A stretch of DNA of 60,010 nucleotides from Saprospiraceae bacterium. Lineage in GTDB: Bacteria > Bacteroidota > Bacteroidia > Chitinophagales > Saprospiraceae. Made by a program: the position numbers and the translations under genes. Location: assembly GCA_025056735.1 (NCBI GenBank), contig JANWVR010000149.1, positions 1-60,010 on the forward strand, read 5' to 3'. Positions 17,502-26,061 of this stretch are shown here, one piece after another. Below the pieces are notes generated by a model that was not told where the DNA came from, did not search any database, and saw only the letters and a list, made by a program, of their open reading frames with translations. Every line of letters begins with the position of its first letter. Position 1 is the first letter of the stretch.

Positions 17502-18881
17502 ATGCGTAGTCTTTGGTTTCGCCTTTGGATGGGTGTGCTGTTGGGCTGGGCGCACTTGGTGGCGGCGCAGGAATATTCGCTGCGTTTCTACGGACACGGC
17601 CCTAACGACATAGACCGGGTAAAAATCCCGATTGACAACCCGCATCGCCCGGTGGATGTCAGCCACAATTTTACCATTGAGTTCTGGATGCGCGCTTTGC
17701 CCGGCGAAAACACGGCCAACGTGTGCGCGGCCAACCAATGGTATTTTGCCAACATCATGATTGACCGCGACATTTTTGGCGACGGCGACTACGGCGACTA
17801 CGGCATTGCGCTGGGCAACCGGCGTATCGTGGTCGGTGTGCAGGTAGGGAATAACGCCACCACCGGCGTGTGCGGTAACACTATTGTGGACGACGGAGTC
17901 TGGCGACACATCGCTATCACGCGCAATGCCTCGAATGGCCAGGTGCGGCTGTTCGTCAATGGCGTGCAGGATGCCGTTGGCCCGACTGGGTCCAATACCG
18001 GCAATATTAGTTATCGCGACGGGCGCTCTACTTCGTATCCGAACAGCGACCCCTTCTTAGTGCTGGGAGCGGAAAAGCACGACTATCCTGGCTCGCTCTA
18101 CTACAGCGGCTGGTTGGACGAAATGCGCATTTCCAACATCATCCGCTACACGGCTAACTTCACGCCGCCGTCGGCGCCTTTCACCACCGATGCTAACACA
18201 GTGGGCCTGTACCACTTCAATGAAGGTTCGGGCACGACGCTGACGGATGTGTCCGGCGCTTCGGGCGGCCCTTCCAACGGCACGCTCATGGTGGGCGGCA
18301 ACCCGCCTGGACCCGCCTGGAGCACTTCGTCCCCCTTCTCGCCTCCGATGCCCGTAGAGCTGGATGCGCTCACGGCCTTCCGGATGCCCACGGGCGAAGT
18401 GCAATTGCAGTGGAAAACCTACACAGAGACCAACACGGCCCGTTTTGTGGTGCAGCGCAGCACCGATGGGCTGCAGCGCTGGGACGATATCGGACACATC
18501 CCCGCCAGAGGCCACAGCCGCCAGGTGCAGCGCTATACCTTTACCGACGCAGCGCCACCGGCGAGCCCGCGCCTACACTACCGCCTGCGCGTGGAGGATT
18601 TCGATGAAACGCTGCAGTTTTCGCCTGCTGTTGCCCTACACACCTTTGAAGAGGCACTCTATGTATTTCCCAACCCCTTTGCTGACCGTTTTCATGTGCG
18701 CACGGCGCTGGTCGGGCGCTGGCAGGCCACCCTCTTCGATGCCTTGGGGCGAGTTGTGCTCACGCATACCTCCGAGCAGGAGACCGATACGCTTTATCCC
18801 GATGCACTGCCGCCCGGGCTCTACACCTTAGTGGTCGAGCAAGGAGGGTTTCGCCGGGTACAACGCTTGAGTAAGCGCTGA
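17502..18881 (+). CDS. LamG-domain secreted protein with T9SS sorting domain
   Basis: A 459-residue exported protein. Residues 1-24 are a signal peptide ending near LVAAQ. A concanavalin-like LamG domain spans about 25-245 (FTIEFWMRAL, WRHIAITRN, GLYHFNEGSG). A short spacer and beta-domain follow. The last 80 residues carry the type IX secretion C-terminal domain (YVFPNPFADRF ... LPPGLYTLVVEQGG). It is probably displayed on or released from the cell surface, perhaps binding glycans. The end is three bases from the convergent gabD-like stop. Confidence 0.88.
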   Translation: MRSLWFRLWMGVLLGWAHLVAAQEYSLRFYGHGPNDIDRVKIPIDNPHRPVDVSHNFTIEFWMRALPGENTANVCAANQWYFANIMIDRDIFGDGDYGDYGIALGNRRIVVGVQVGNNATTGVCGNTIVDDGVWRHIAITRNASNGQVRLFVNGVQDAVGPTGSNTGNISYRDGRSTSYPNSDPFLVLGAEKHDYPGSLYYSGWLDEMRISNIIRYTANFTPPSAPFTTDANTVGLYHFNEGSGTTLTDVSGASGGPSNGTLMVGGNPPGPAWSTSSPFSPPMPVELDALTAFRMPTGEVQLQWKTYTETNTARFVVQRSTDGLQRWDDIGHIPARGHSRQVQRYTFTDAAPPASPRLHYRLRVEDFDETLQFSPAVALHTFEEALYVFPNPFADRFHVRTALVGRWQATLFDALGRVVLTHTSEQETDTLYPDALPPGLYTLVVEQGGFRRVQRLSKR

Positions 18882-18883
18882 CC

Positions 18884-20335
18884 TTACAACCCTGCCACGC
18901 AGACGTATTTGATTTCCAGAAACTCCTCCAACCCGTAGCGCGAGCCTTCGCGGCCAATGCCGCTTTGTTTCATGCCGCCAAAAGGCGCTACGGCCGTGCC
19001 CAGAATACCGGTGTTGACGCCTACCATGCCGTATTCCAGCGCATCGGCCACGCGGAAGATGCGCCCGACATCGCGCCCGTAGAAGTAGGCGGCTAAGCCG
19101 TAAACGGTGTCGTTGGCCATGCGGATAACTTCTTCCTCGGTGTCGAAACAGACCACGGGCGCCACGGGGCCGAAAATTTCCTCCTCTAAGAGGGCCATGC
19201 CTGGGCGCACGTCGCTGACGACGGTAGGCTCGAAAAAGGTGCCCTCGCGCCGCGACCCCCCAGTGAGCACGCAGGCGCCTTTCTGTACGGCATCGCTTAG
19301 CAGGCGCTCCACTTTCTGCACGGCGCGCTGGTTGATGAGCGGCCCAACCGTTACGCCCGGCTCCAGGCCAGAACCCATTTTCTGGCTGCGCACGGCCTGA
19401 GCAAATTTTTCCACAAATGGCTCATATACTGCGCGCTGCACGAAGAGCCGGTTGGCGCAGATGCACGTCTGGCCCGTGTTGCGAAACTTGGAGGCTATGG
19501 CGCCCTCCACTGCGGCGTCCACGTCGGCGTCGTCGAAGACAATGAACGGCGCGTTGCCGCCCAGTTCGAGCGAGAGTTTCTTGACCGTATCGGCGCAGCG
19601 GCGCATCAGCAACTTGCCCACGGCCGTGCTGCCCGTGAACGACAGCTTGCGCACCACAGGGCTTTGCGTCAGCACCTGTCCGATGGTGTCGGCATCCATG
19701 CCCGTAACGACGTTGAACACGCCTGCAGGGAAGCCCGCGCGCTCGGCCAGCTCGGCCAGCGCCAGCGCCGATAGGGGCGTCTCTTCAGAGGGCTTCACGA
19801 CGACCGTGCACCCTGCCGCCAGCGCCGGCGCTACCTTGCGCGTAATCATGGCGTTGGGAAAATTCCAGGGGGTAATGGCTGCCACCACGCCTACCGGCTC
19901 CTTAAACACAAACAGCCGCATGCGCGGGCCGTGCGGCGGAATGATATCGCCGTAAGCGCGGCGCGCCTCTTCGGCAAACCATTCCACGAAAGAGGCGCCG
20001 TAACGCACTTCGCCGCGCGCTTCGGCTAAGGGCTTGCCCTGCTCTAAGGTCATCAGCAGGGCTAAGTCTTCGGCGTGCTCCAGGATGAGCTCGTACCAGC
20101 GCCACAATAGGTTGGCGCGTTGGGTAGCCGTTTTGGCGCGCCAGGCGGGAAAGGCCGCTTCTGCCGCCGCAATGGCGCGCTCAGTGTCGGCAGCGCCACA
20201 GTCAGCCACTTCAGCCAACACTTCGCCTGTGGCCGGGTTGTAGACGGGAAACGACCGACCCGAAAGGGCATCTTCCCAACGGCCGCCGATGTAGGCCTGG
20301 GTGCGCAAGAGCGCAGGGTGGTTCAGGGTGAGCAT
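18884..20335 (-). CDS. gabD: Succinate-semialdehyde dehydrogenase, NAD(P)-dependent
   Basis: A 483-residue aldehyde dehydrogenase that would oxidise succinate semialdehyde to succinate. The start at 20335 (MLTLNHPALL) gives the GabD length; a longer start at 20356 exists. Catalytic residues are visible: the asparagine in TPWNFPNAM, Glu in LELGGNAPFI, Cys in NTGQTCICANR. The end GREGSRYGLEEFLEIKYVC is typical of GabD/YneI-like enzymes. The gap of about 105 bases to the nitrilase-like gene leaves open whether it belongs to the catabolic cluster. An aldehyde other than succinate semialdehyde is possible. Confidence 0.88.
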   Translation of the reverse strand: MLTLNHPALLRTQAYIGGRWEDALSGRSFPVYNPATGEVLAEVADCGAADTERAIAAAEAAFPAWRAKTATQRANLLWRWYELILEHAEDLALLMTLEQGKPLAEARGEVRYGASFVEWFAEEARRAYGDIIPPHGPRMRLFVFKEPVGVVAAITPWNFPNAMITRKVAPALAAGCTVVVKPSEETPLSALALAELAERAGFPAGVFNVVTGMDADTIGQVLTQSPVVRKLSFTGSTAVGKLLMRRCADTVKKLSLELGGNAPFIVFDDADVDAAVEGAIASKFRNTGQTCICANRLFVQRAVYEPFVEKFAQAVRSQKMGSGLEPGVTVGPLINQRAVQKVERLLSDAVQKGACVLTGGSRREGTFFEPTVVSDVRPGMALLEEEIFGPVAPVVCFDTEEEVIRMANDTVYGLAAYFYGRDVGRIFRVADALEYGMVGVNTGILGTAVAPFGGMKQSGIGREGSRYGLEEFLEIKYVCVAGL

Positions 20336-20440
20336 GGCGACAATTTTTGAGGGCAAAGTTCGGGATTAGAGGCCTTCAGGGCACAGCCCTGGGAATGGTT
20401 TTCGGCAACGCAGAGCCTCGCCGAAACTGGTTGCAAAAGC

Positions 20441-21448
20441 CTATTTACTCCAGCGGCTTGCTGCCTGGCGTATGTTCTCTAAAAAATCGGCTCGCTCTGG
20501 TTTCTTACTTAGGAAAGTGTTTGGCGGGTAGATGCTGTGGCGCGCATAGCTATCGGCAAAAAGTTCGAAGCGTTGGCGGGCTGCGTAGTTGGTCATACCG
20601 GGTCGTGTTCGGTAGGCGCGTAGAGCGTCAATATCGAGCGTAGCGTGGGCTACCATGCTTTCGCCAAAGCCGGCTTCGCTAAGCACGTATCCTTCATAGT
20701 GTATAATTTTAGAGCTACCATCGGCGCTGGCGAAAGGGATGTCTATGCCGGCGATGCCGGCCGAATTGGCCGATACTACATAAGCAATGTTTTCGATGGC
20801 ACGAGCCAGTTTGGCTACGTTCTTCGGGGTCAACTGCGGGCTGCCGATTTCAGAGGTAGAATGCAGAAATACTTCGGCGCCGCGCATCAGGAGGCAACGC
20901 GCAATTTCAGGGTATAGGATTTCTTCGCTGGCAATGCAGGCTAAACGGCCGATGGGTGTATCGGCTACAGGGAAGACGGCTTCTAATCCGTAAATTTCCA
21001 GGTACCTGTCCCATACATCGTGTGGGGTTGGAGCAAACATGCTGTTCACGCGGCGGTAGTTGAGGATGCGCTCGCCTGTAGGCGAAAAGATAAAGCTGCT
21101 CTGGAAATACAGGTCAGGGAAGTGTTCGTCCAGTTCGTAGGCATTGCCCGACAGGAAGATATGGTGGCGTTGAGCTATTTGGCCCAGCGTTGTCCACATG
21201 GGGTCGTCAGGACGTAGGCAGGCTTTTTGCTGCCATTCGGCAATGCTTTCATTCATAGGGAATCCGGTCAGGAAGTACTCGGGCAGCACAACGAGCAACA
21301 CATCTGGACCGATAAAGCGTTTAGAAGCCTGAATTTGCCGTTCGATACGCTCGGCGGTGCGTTGCATCTGTTCGCGGGCGTCCTGTGGTGTAGCTACTGC
21401 ATTGACGGCGAGGCACGTGGTCTGTAGCGCAAGAGCCTTGTAACGCAT
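20441..21448 (-). CDS. Nitrilase-fold carbon-nitrogen hydrolase homologue, active site altered
   Basis: A 335-residue protein of the carbon-nitrogen hydrolase superfamily, which normally cleaves amides or nitriles with a Glu-Lys-Cys triad. The Glu is present in LPEYF (E57). The Lys position, in NYRRVNS (residues 130-136), appears to be Arg133. The Cys position, in IASEEILYPE, appears to be Ser174; a Cys lies three residues earlier (C171). It is therefore either a non-classical enzyme or a binding protein. It forms the outer end of the leftward train, 10 bases after the alpha/beta hydrolase gene, and could act on an amide produced by the ring-opening enzymes of the cluster. Confidence 0.82.
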   Translation of the reverse strand: MRYKALALQTTCLAVNAVATPQDAREQMQRTAERIERQIQASKRFIGPDVLLVVLPEYFLTGFPMNESIAEWQQKACLRPDDPMWTTLGQIAQRHHIFLSGNAYELDEHFPDLYFQSSFIFSPTGERILNYRRVNSMFAPTPHDVWDRYLEIYGLEAVFPVADTPIGRLACIASEEILYPEIARCLLMRGAEVFLHSTSEIGSPQLTPKNVAKLARAIENIAYVVSANSAGIAGIDIPFASADGSSKIIHYEGYVLSEAGFGESMVAHATLDIDALRAYRTRPGMTNYAARQRFELFADSYARHSIYPPNTFLSKKPERADFLENIRQAASRWSK

Positions 21449-21458
21449 GACAGTTGGG

Positions 21459-22340
21459 TCACTGTTTTTTCTCCAGGAAGCGCAGCACAGCTAAGTTGAA
21501 GCGCCTGGGTTGGTCTAGATTGCTCAGGTGGCCGGCTTCAGCCAGAAGAAGTCGCTGAGCATCAGGTGCTTTTTGAACGATAGCATCGGTGATGCGTCGA
21601 ATGCTTTCTTCGTCCTTTTCTCCGACGATGACCAGTAGGGGCGTCTTGAGGTCTCCTAAACGCTCTAAAGTGGGTGGTTGGCCGTATTGCGGTGCAGCAG
21701 CGGGACTCGTAAATTGTGTACCGTCATAGGAGCGCACCATTTTTTCGATCAGCGATTGATATTGGGCTTGAGGCGTTTGCAAGCGCAGCAATGGCACATT
21801 GAGCCAGAGGTTCTGTGTGTTTTCATTCCAACCATCTTGGGCGACAGCGCCAAAAACCTGACCGAAAGCCGCGAAGAGTTCAGGAGTATAATTGGTGAAC
21901 CCGTCTATGTTTGGAGCAGCAGCCACAACTTTGAGTACGCGATCCGGATAGCGCACGGCAAAGTTGAGCGCGATATTAGCGCCCATAGAGAGGCCCACCA
22001 GATGCGCTCGATCTATCTTGAGATGGTCAAGCAAAGCCAGTAGGTCGGCCGCAGGATCGTGAGGCCCCTTTGCTTTAGCAGAACGCCCAAAACCGCGTAC
22101 ATCATAGCGCACTATGCGGAAGCGTTTGCCAAAAGCTTTCCACTGTGGGGCCCACATGCGGGCATCTAATGTGAAGCCGTGAATGAGCACCACGGCTTCA
22201 CCCTTGCTTCTGCCACCGACCTCATAGTACAGATAGGCATCCTTTACCGTCAGTATTTCGCCCTTCCCATCCAAAATGGGTTGCGCCAAAACTGTTTTTG
22301 TTGTGAGAAGAAATGCGAGGGAAAAAAGTATGTATTTCAT
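21459..22340 (-). CDS. Secreted alpha/beta hydrolase
   Basis: A 293-residue serine hydrolase with a signal peptide (residues 1-20, ending VLAQ), so periplasmic or surface-located. The alpha/beta fold motifs are an HGF oxyanion region (54-56), nucleophile elbow GLSMG with Ser118, Asp243 in VGEKDEES and His271 in EAGHLS. It resembles ester or lactone hydrolases; the substrate is unknown. It starts 14 bases after marR ends. Being exported next to a TonB receptor cluster suggests early processing of the imported compound. Confidence 0.87.
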   Translation of the reverse strand: MKYILFSLAFLLTTKTVLAQPILDGKGEILTVKDAYLYYEVGGRSKGEAVVLIHGFTLDARMWAPQWKAFGKRFRIVRYDVRGFGRSAKAKGPHDPAADLLALLDHLKIDRAHLVGLSMGANIALNFAVRYPDRVLKVVAAAPNIDGFTNYTPELFAAFGQVFGAVAQDGWNENTQNLWLNVPLLRLQTPQAQYQSLIEKMVRSYDGTQFTSPAAAPQYGQPPTLERLGDLKTPLLVIVGEKDEESIRRITDAIVQKAPDAQRLLLAEAGHLSNLDQPRRFNLAVLRFLEKKQ

Positions 22341-22354
22341 GTTTGAAAGAAATT

Positions 22355-22828
22355 TTAGAATTCGTCCAACCGTGAGAGGCAGTTATCCAGAAACCGCAAG
22401 ACCGTTTGCATTTCCTGGCGGTCAAAGCTCTCGAACAGCTGCTCGTTGAGCTGAAGGCGCATAGGTTGTAACGACTCCACCAACAAATGCCCCGTGGCCG
22501 ACAGTTCGATACGTTTGCGGCGTTGGTCGTTGCGGTCTTTGACCTGCTCGATAAGGCCCTTTTCCATTAACACGTTAAGCAGTTTCGTTACATTGGGACG
22601 AGAAACATCCAAACTACGTGCAATTTCGGAAGCCAGCATGGGTTTGCGATGCTTTTCCTTCGTAAAAAAAGCCAGATTAGGGTCTTTGGCCAGGTGCAAT
22701 AAAATGAGCCATTGCTGGGCCGAGATCCCTAACTCCTGGCAAATTTTATCGCGGCGGCGTTTGAGCGCTTCGCCTACAGCAATCAGCCGTAGGATGAGCG
22801 ACTCCTCCAAGCGTTTTTCAATGTTCAT
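22355..22828 (-). CDS. MarR-family transcriptional regulator
   Basis: A 157-residue winged-helix protein. The recognition region is MLASEIARSLDVSRPNVTKLLNVLMEKGLIEQ (split here only for description; about 84-115), followed by a wing RNDQRRKRIELSATGHLL. MarR proteins usually repress nearby catabolic or efflux genes and release DNA on binding a small, often phenolic, ligand. Its start overlaps the end of the upstream transporter gene by 11 bases, so it is translated within the leftward train and is the best candidate for local control of the cluster. It is the only classical regulator gene seen between 20 and 54 kb. Confidence 0.9.
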   Translation of the reverse strand: MNIEKRLEESLILRLIAVGEALKRRRDKICQELGISAQQWLILLHLAKDPNLAFFTKEKHRKPMLASEIARSLDVSRPNVTKLLNVLMEKGLIEQVKDRNDQRRKRIELSATGHLLVESLQPMRLQLNEQLFESFDRQEMQTVLRFLDNCLSRLDEF

Positions 22829-24059
22829 CAGCAGCGAAAGTCGTTTTGCGAATAAACGGAATGCAAATCGCCGCTAATGTGCATAAAATCACCATTACCA
22901 GAAAACCTTGTTGGTAAGAGCCACTACTGGAGCGTATGAAGCCCAGGAAACTGATGCCCCCTACCCCTGCCAGCGTGTCTATCATAGTGTACAAGCCCAG
23001 AGTCTTGCCGTAGTGAGGACCACCGTAGTAGTCTGCGATGAGCACCTGAATGATGGTGAACGTCCCACTGAAGCCAATGCCAAATACGACAGCATAGGCC
23101 CAGGTAAGCACCTGAGGATTTCGGTCTGACAGATACAGCAGGAGCGAACCAATCACCATATTTATGGTCGCTAATTGCATGATATACTTTTTCTCAAAGC
23201 GGTCGCTAAGCCAGCCAAAGAAGACCTTGCCGACGAGGCTACAGGCAAAGAATAAACCCAGGATAGAGCCGGCGGGCAGCTGGCCACCCAGGTCTTTTAG
23301 ATACAAGGCCTGATGCTGCACTACGGCCAGTATGGTAAACCACATAGCTGCTGTGGCCACCAGAATGAGGTAGAACGTCGGCGTGCGCACGATTTGGGGT
23401 AAGGTAGGGCCGCTCCAAGAAGAGGTTGACTTCTTAAGGTTGGCAGACGCTTGAGACAGAGCGCCGTCCGGCAGCAAGCCCATTTCTTGGGGAGTGTTGC
23501 GAACGAAGGAGAACAACGGAAGCACCAACACCAACAGCGCAATACCCGCCAGGGTGGTGGCAGCCGAACGCCAGCCCATACTCTGGATGAAATAGGCTGC
23601 CAACGGGTTGAAAATGGCGCCGCCTAAGCTAGAGCCTAGTAAAAAAACGCCTACAGCAATACCCCGATAACGCACAAACCAACGCGTAAGCAGGTGCATG
23701 CTCGAAATGATCCCACATAGCACCAGGCTGATGGAAAAAAGCAGATAAATAGCGCTCATGGCCATCAAGGTGCTGATATGTGCGAAGGCAAAAATGCCCA
23801 GCGTCATAAGCACTGCCCCAATCAATATGACACGGCGCGCGCTAAAGCGGTCCAGCACTGCCCCGACTAAAGGCGACATCAGCGCTACCAATAGAAAGAG
23901 CAATTGAGCCGGGCGTGTTACTTCGCTTTGGTTCCAGCCAAATTCGCGCACCAATTCCGGATAAAAAATAGGCAACGAATTGAGCACTAAACCATTTGTA
24001 ACGGTGTAAGCCAGTGTCAGAGATGCAAGCAGATACCAGCCAAAGAAAGGTTTCTTCAT
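22818..24059 (-). CDS. MFS transporter, OFA/monocarboxylate-like
   Basis: A 413-residue inner-membrane carrier with about 12 hydrophobic segments. The N-terminus FFGWYLLASLTLAYTVTNGL and the loop FSARRVILIG fit the oxalate/formate-monocarboxylate-like branch of the major facilitator superfamily. The ATG at 24059 is chosen because upstream sequence is out-of-frame leuC DNA. It lies between the first aconitase-family pair and marR, so uptake of a carboxylate product or substrate is plausible. Specificity cannot be determined. Confidence 0.88.
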   Translation of the reverse strand: MKKPFFGWYLLASLTLAYTVTNGLVLNSLPIFYPELVREFGWNQSEVTRPAQLLFLLVALMSPLVGAVLDRFSARRVILIGAVLMTLGIFAFAHISTLMAMSAIYLLFSISLVLCGIISSMHLLTRWFVRYRGIAVGVFLLGSSLGGAIFNPLAAYFIQSMGWRSAATTLAGIALLVLVLPLFSFVRNTPQEMGLLPDGALSQASANLKKSTSSWSGPTLPQIVRTPTFYLILVATAAMWFTILAVVQHQALYLKDLGGQLPAGSILGLFFACSLVGKVFFGWLSDRFEKKYIMQLATINMVIGSLLLYLSDRNPQVLTWAYAVVFGIGFSGTFTIIQVLIADYYGGPHYGKTLGLYTMIDTLAGVGGISFLGFIRSSSGSYQQGFLVMVILCTLAAICIPFIRKTTFAADEH

Positions 24060-24093
24060 ATTAAAAGAGAGGTCTGTTTTTGTCACATCTGGC

Positions 24094-25332
24094 CTATTGG
24101 TCACCTGGCGGAGGTAGTGTGATGTGTCCGGCCAATACGGAAGCGGCCACAGTGGCGGGCGAGGCCAGGAAGATTTGGGCACGCGGGTTACCCATGCGCC
24201 CGCGGAAGTTTCGGTTAGCAGCGGAGATGACGGTTTCGCCGTCGGCAGGCACGCCTTCGTGGCTGCCCACGCAAGGGCCACAGCCTGGCGTGATGAGGGT
24301 GGCGCCGGCTTCAACCAGGGCATGAGCAGTACCATCGAGCATGGCATCGAGCAGTACCGAGCGCGAGGCGGGCGCAACCACTAAGCGCACTCCCTTGGGC
24401 AATCGCTTGCCACGTAAGATACGCGCCGCCACCTGCAAGTCCTCTAAACGGCCATTGCCGCAGGTGCCGATAAAGCCATAATGCACAGGCGTACCGATGT
24501 AGCGGTCAATGGGATACACGTTATCGGGTGACTCTGGAGCGGCTACCTGAGGCGGAAGTTCGCCAATGTCAACTTCAATTGTCTGGACATATTCGGCGTC
24601 AGGGTCGGGCTCTATAGGTTCAAAAAAATAAGGCAATTTAAGCCCGCGCGGGTGCACAAAGCCCGTCTTAGCGCCCATTTCGGCCGTCATATTGGCCACA
24701 CATAGCCGACTGGCCAGCGACATGGTTTCAAAAGCCTCACCTTCAAACTCTACCGACATGTAGGTGGCGCCGGAGATGCCTACCTTGCCCGTCAGGTACA
24801 GGATAAGGTCTTTGGCACTGGCTTCAGGGCGCAGCTGGCCATGGCAGCGTATGCGCAGGGTAGCTGGCGTTTTCAGCCAGATTTTGCCCGTTAGCATCAC
24901 GGCAGCCAGGTCGGTAGAGCCTACACCGCAGGCAAAAGCATTAAGTGCTCCGTAGGTAGGCGTATGGCTATCGGCACCGGTGAACAAATAACCCGGCCGT
25001 ACATAACCTTGCTCCACCATCACCTGATGGCAGATGCCTTCGCCAATCTCAAACAGGCGGATGCCTTGCTGGCGGGCAAACTCGCGCATGAACCGGTGTA
25101 GGTTGGCAATGCGCTCGTTGGGTGCTGGCGCGGCATGGTCTATGACGAAGGCACACCTTTCAGGCGCCCACACATGCCGGCCTCCCATCTTTTCAAAAGC
25201 CCTGATGGCGCCTGGCGCTGTCGTGTCAGTAGCCATCAGGCCATCCACAGGCGCTATAACGATGTCGCCTGGCCGAACCCGCTGGCCTGTTTTCTGAAAC
25301 AGTATCTTCTCGACAGTGGTCATTCCTCTCAT
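24094..25332 (-). CDS. Aconitase-family hydratase, large subunit (LeuC-like), copy 1
   Basis: A 412-residue iron-sulfur hydro-lyase subunit of the isopropylmalate isomerase/homoaconitase group. The 4Fe-4S cysteines are C291 (GTCGNG), C351 and C354 (GCGPC); the substrate loop GADSHTPTYGAL is at 119-130. Such enzymes add water to, or remove it from, substituted malates or maleates. It is 10 bases from the matching small subunit at 25342. The neighbours are catabolic and no leuA or leuB is present, so leucine synthesis is unlikely. Dimethylmaleate- or citraconate-type hydration is a better guess. A second Met at 25323 is an alternative start. Confidence 0.88.
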   Translation of the reverse strand: MRGMTTVEKILFQKTGQRVRPGDIVIAPVDGLMATDTTAPGAIRAFEKMGGRHVWAPERCAFVIDHAAPAPNERIANLHRFMREFARQQGIRLFEIGEGICHQVMVEQGYVRPGYLFTGADSHTPTYGALNAFACGVGSTDLAAVMLTGKIWLKTPATLRIRCHGQLRPEASAKDLILYLTGKVGISGATYMSVEFEGEAFETMSLASRLCVANMTAEMGAKTGFVHPRGLKLPYFFEPIEPDPDAEYVQTIEVDIGELPPQVAAPESPDNVYPIDRYIGTPVHYGFIGTCGNGRLEDLQVAARILRGKRLPKGVRLVVAPASRSVLLDAMLDGTAHALVEAGATLITPGCGPCVGSHEGVPADGETVISAANRNFRGRMGNPRAQIFLASPATVAASVLAGHITLPPPGDQ

Positions 25333-25341
25333 AGCCCAGGC

Positions 25342-25836
25342 TTAGAAAGTTTTGTGTTCACGCAAGTAATTCACTAATCCACCCGCCTGCAAGATGCGCA
25401 GCATCACTTCGGGTAAGGGTTTTGCTTGATAAACCTTGCCCGTCGTGTGATTATACACCTTTCCATCGGCTAGGTCGGCTTCCAGCTCATCGCCCTGAGC
25501 GATATCGTGCTCTGGAATTTCGAGCACGGGTAGGCCAATGTTGATGGCATTTCGGAAAAAAATGCGGGCGAAATAGCGTGCAATAACTGCTGACACGCCA
25601 GCCGTTTGCAGGGCTAGAGGCGCCTGTTCTCGTGAAGAGCCACAGCCAAAATTGTTACCTGCCACCACAAAGTCGCCAGGGCGCATGCGGCTTCGGAATT
25701 CCGGGTCTAAGTCTTCCAGTACGTGCTCGGCCAGCGATTGAGCGTCAAGCGTCTTCGTGTACTTGCCCGGAATGATGCGGTCAGTATCAATGTTGTCACC
25801 ATACACGTGGGCGTGTCCGCGCAAAACTTTGCTCAT
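25342..25836 (-). CDS. Aconitase-family hydratase, small subunit (LeuD-like), copy 1
   Basis: A 164-residue swivel-domain subunit partnering copy 1 of the large subunit. Both family motifs are intact: DNIDTDRIIPG (14-24) and NNFGCGSSREQAP (61-73), with the active-site Ser-Arg in GSSR. It is the first gene of a leftward transcript, with a TAGCTTTG box at 25943-25936 about 100 bases upstream. Compared with copy 2 (36389-36922) this one keeps the classical residues and is probably an active hydratase with its large subunit. Confidence 0.9.
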   Translation of the reverse strand: MSKVLRGHAHVYGDNIDTDRIIPGKYTKTLDAQSLAEHVLEDLDPEFRSRMRPGDFVVAGNNFGCGSSREQAPLALQTAGVSAVIARYFARIFFRNAINIGLPVLEIPEHDIAQGDELEADLADGKVYNHTTGKVYQAKPLPEVMLRILQAGGLVNYLREHKTF

Positions 25837-26061
25837 CTTCAGATTTGCTTTTCATATTGTAATTACTCACTTCTCCAAACTAATTGAATTTCAATGATTT
25901 AGAAGGATTTTTAAAGAAAAATTTACCCGAAATTGCAAAGCTATAAAAATCAGTGCTTTATAAGTATCTCGATCTTTTCTTAAAATATTAGTCAATTTTA
26001 CAAACAATTGGTTTTCGGTTCTTTTGTTGCCTAAACAGTTGTTTTGTGCTAAAAAATAGGC
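25837..26061. other. AT-rich leader region
   Basis: These 225 bases between the leuD-like gene and the amine oxidase gene are much more AT-rich than their surroundings and contain no convincing frame. They hold the candidate promoter box at 25936-25943 and probably divide the leftward train into two transcripts. Confidence 0.6.
25936..25943 (-). promoter_or_regulatory. Bacteroidota -7 box before the leuD-like gene
   Basis: The minus strand reads TAGCTTTG (TAnnTTTG consensus) within the AT-rich gap, 99 bases before the ATG. No clear -33 partner was found. Confidence 0.45.

Noticed and set aside
20381-20440. Hairpin between the gabD-like and nitrilase-like genes
   Set aside because: The inverted repeat (TTTTCGGC with GCCGAAA) has no T-tract on the transcribed strand, so a terminator cannot be supported.
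24094-25836. Leucine biosynthesis leuCD
   Set aside because: No leuA, leuB or ilv genes are adjacent, there are two divergent pairs, and the neighbours are uptake and catabolic genes.
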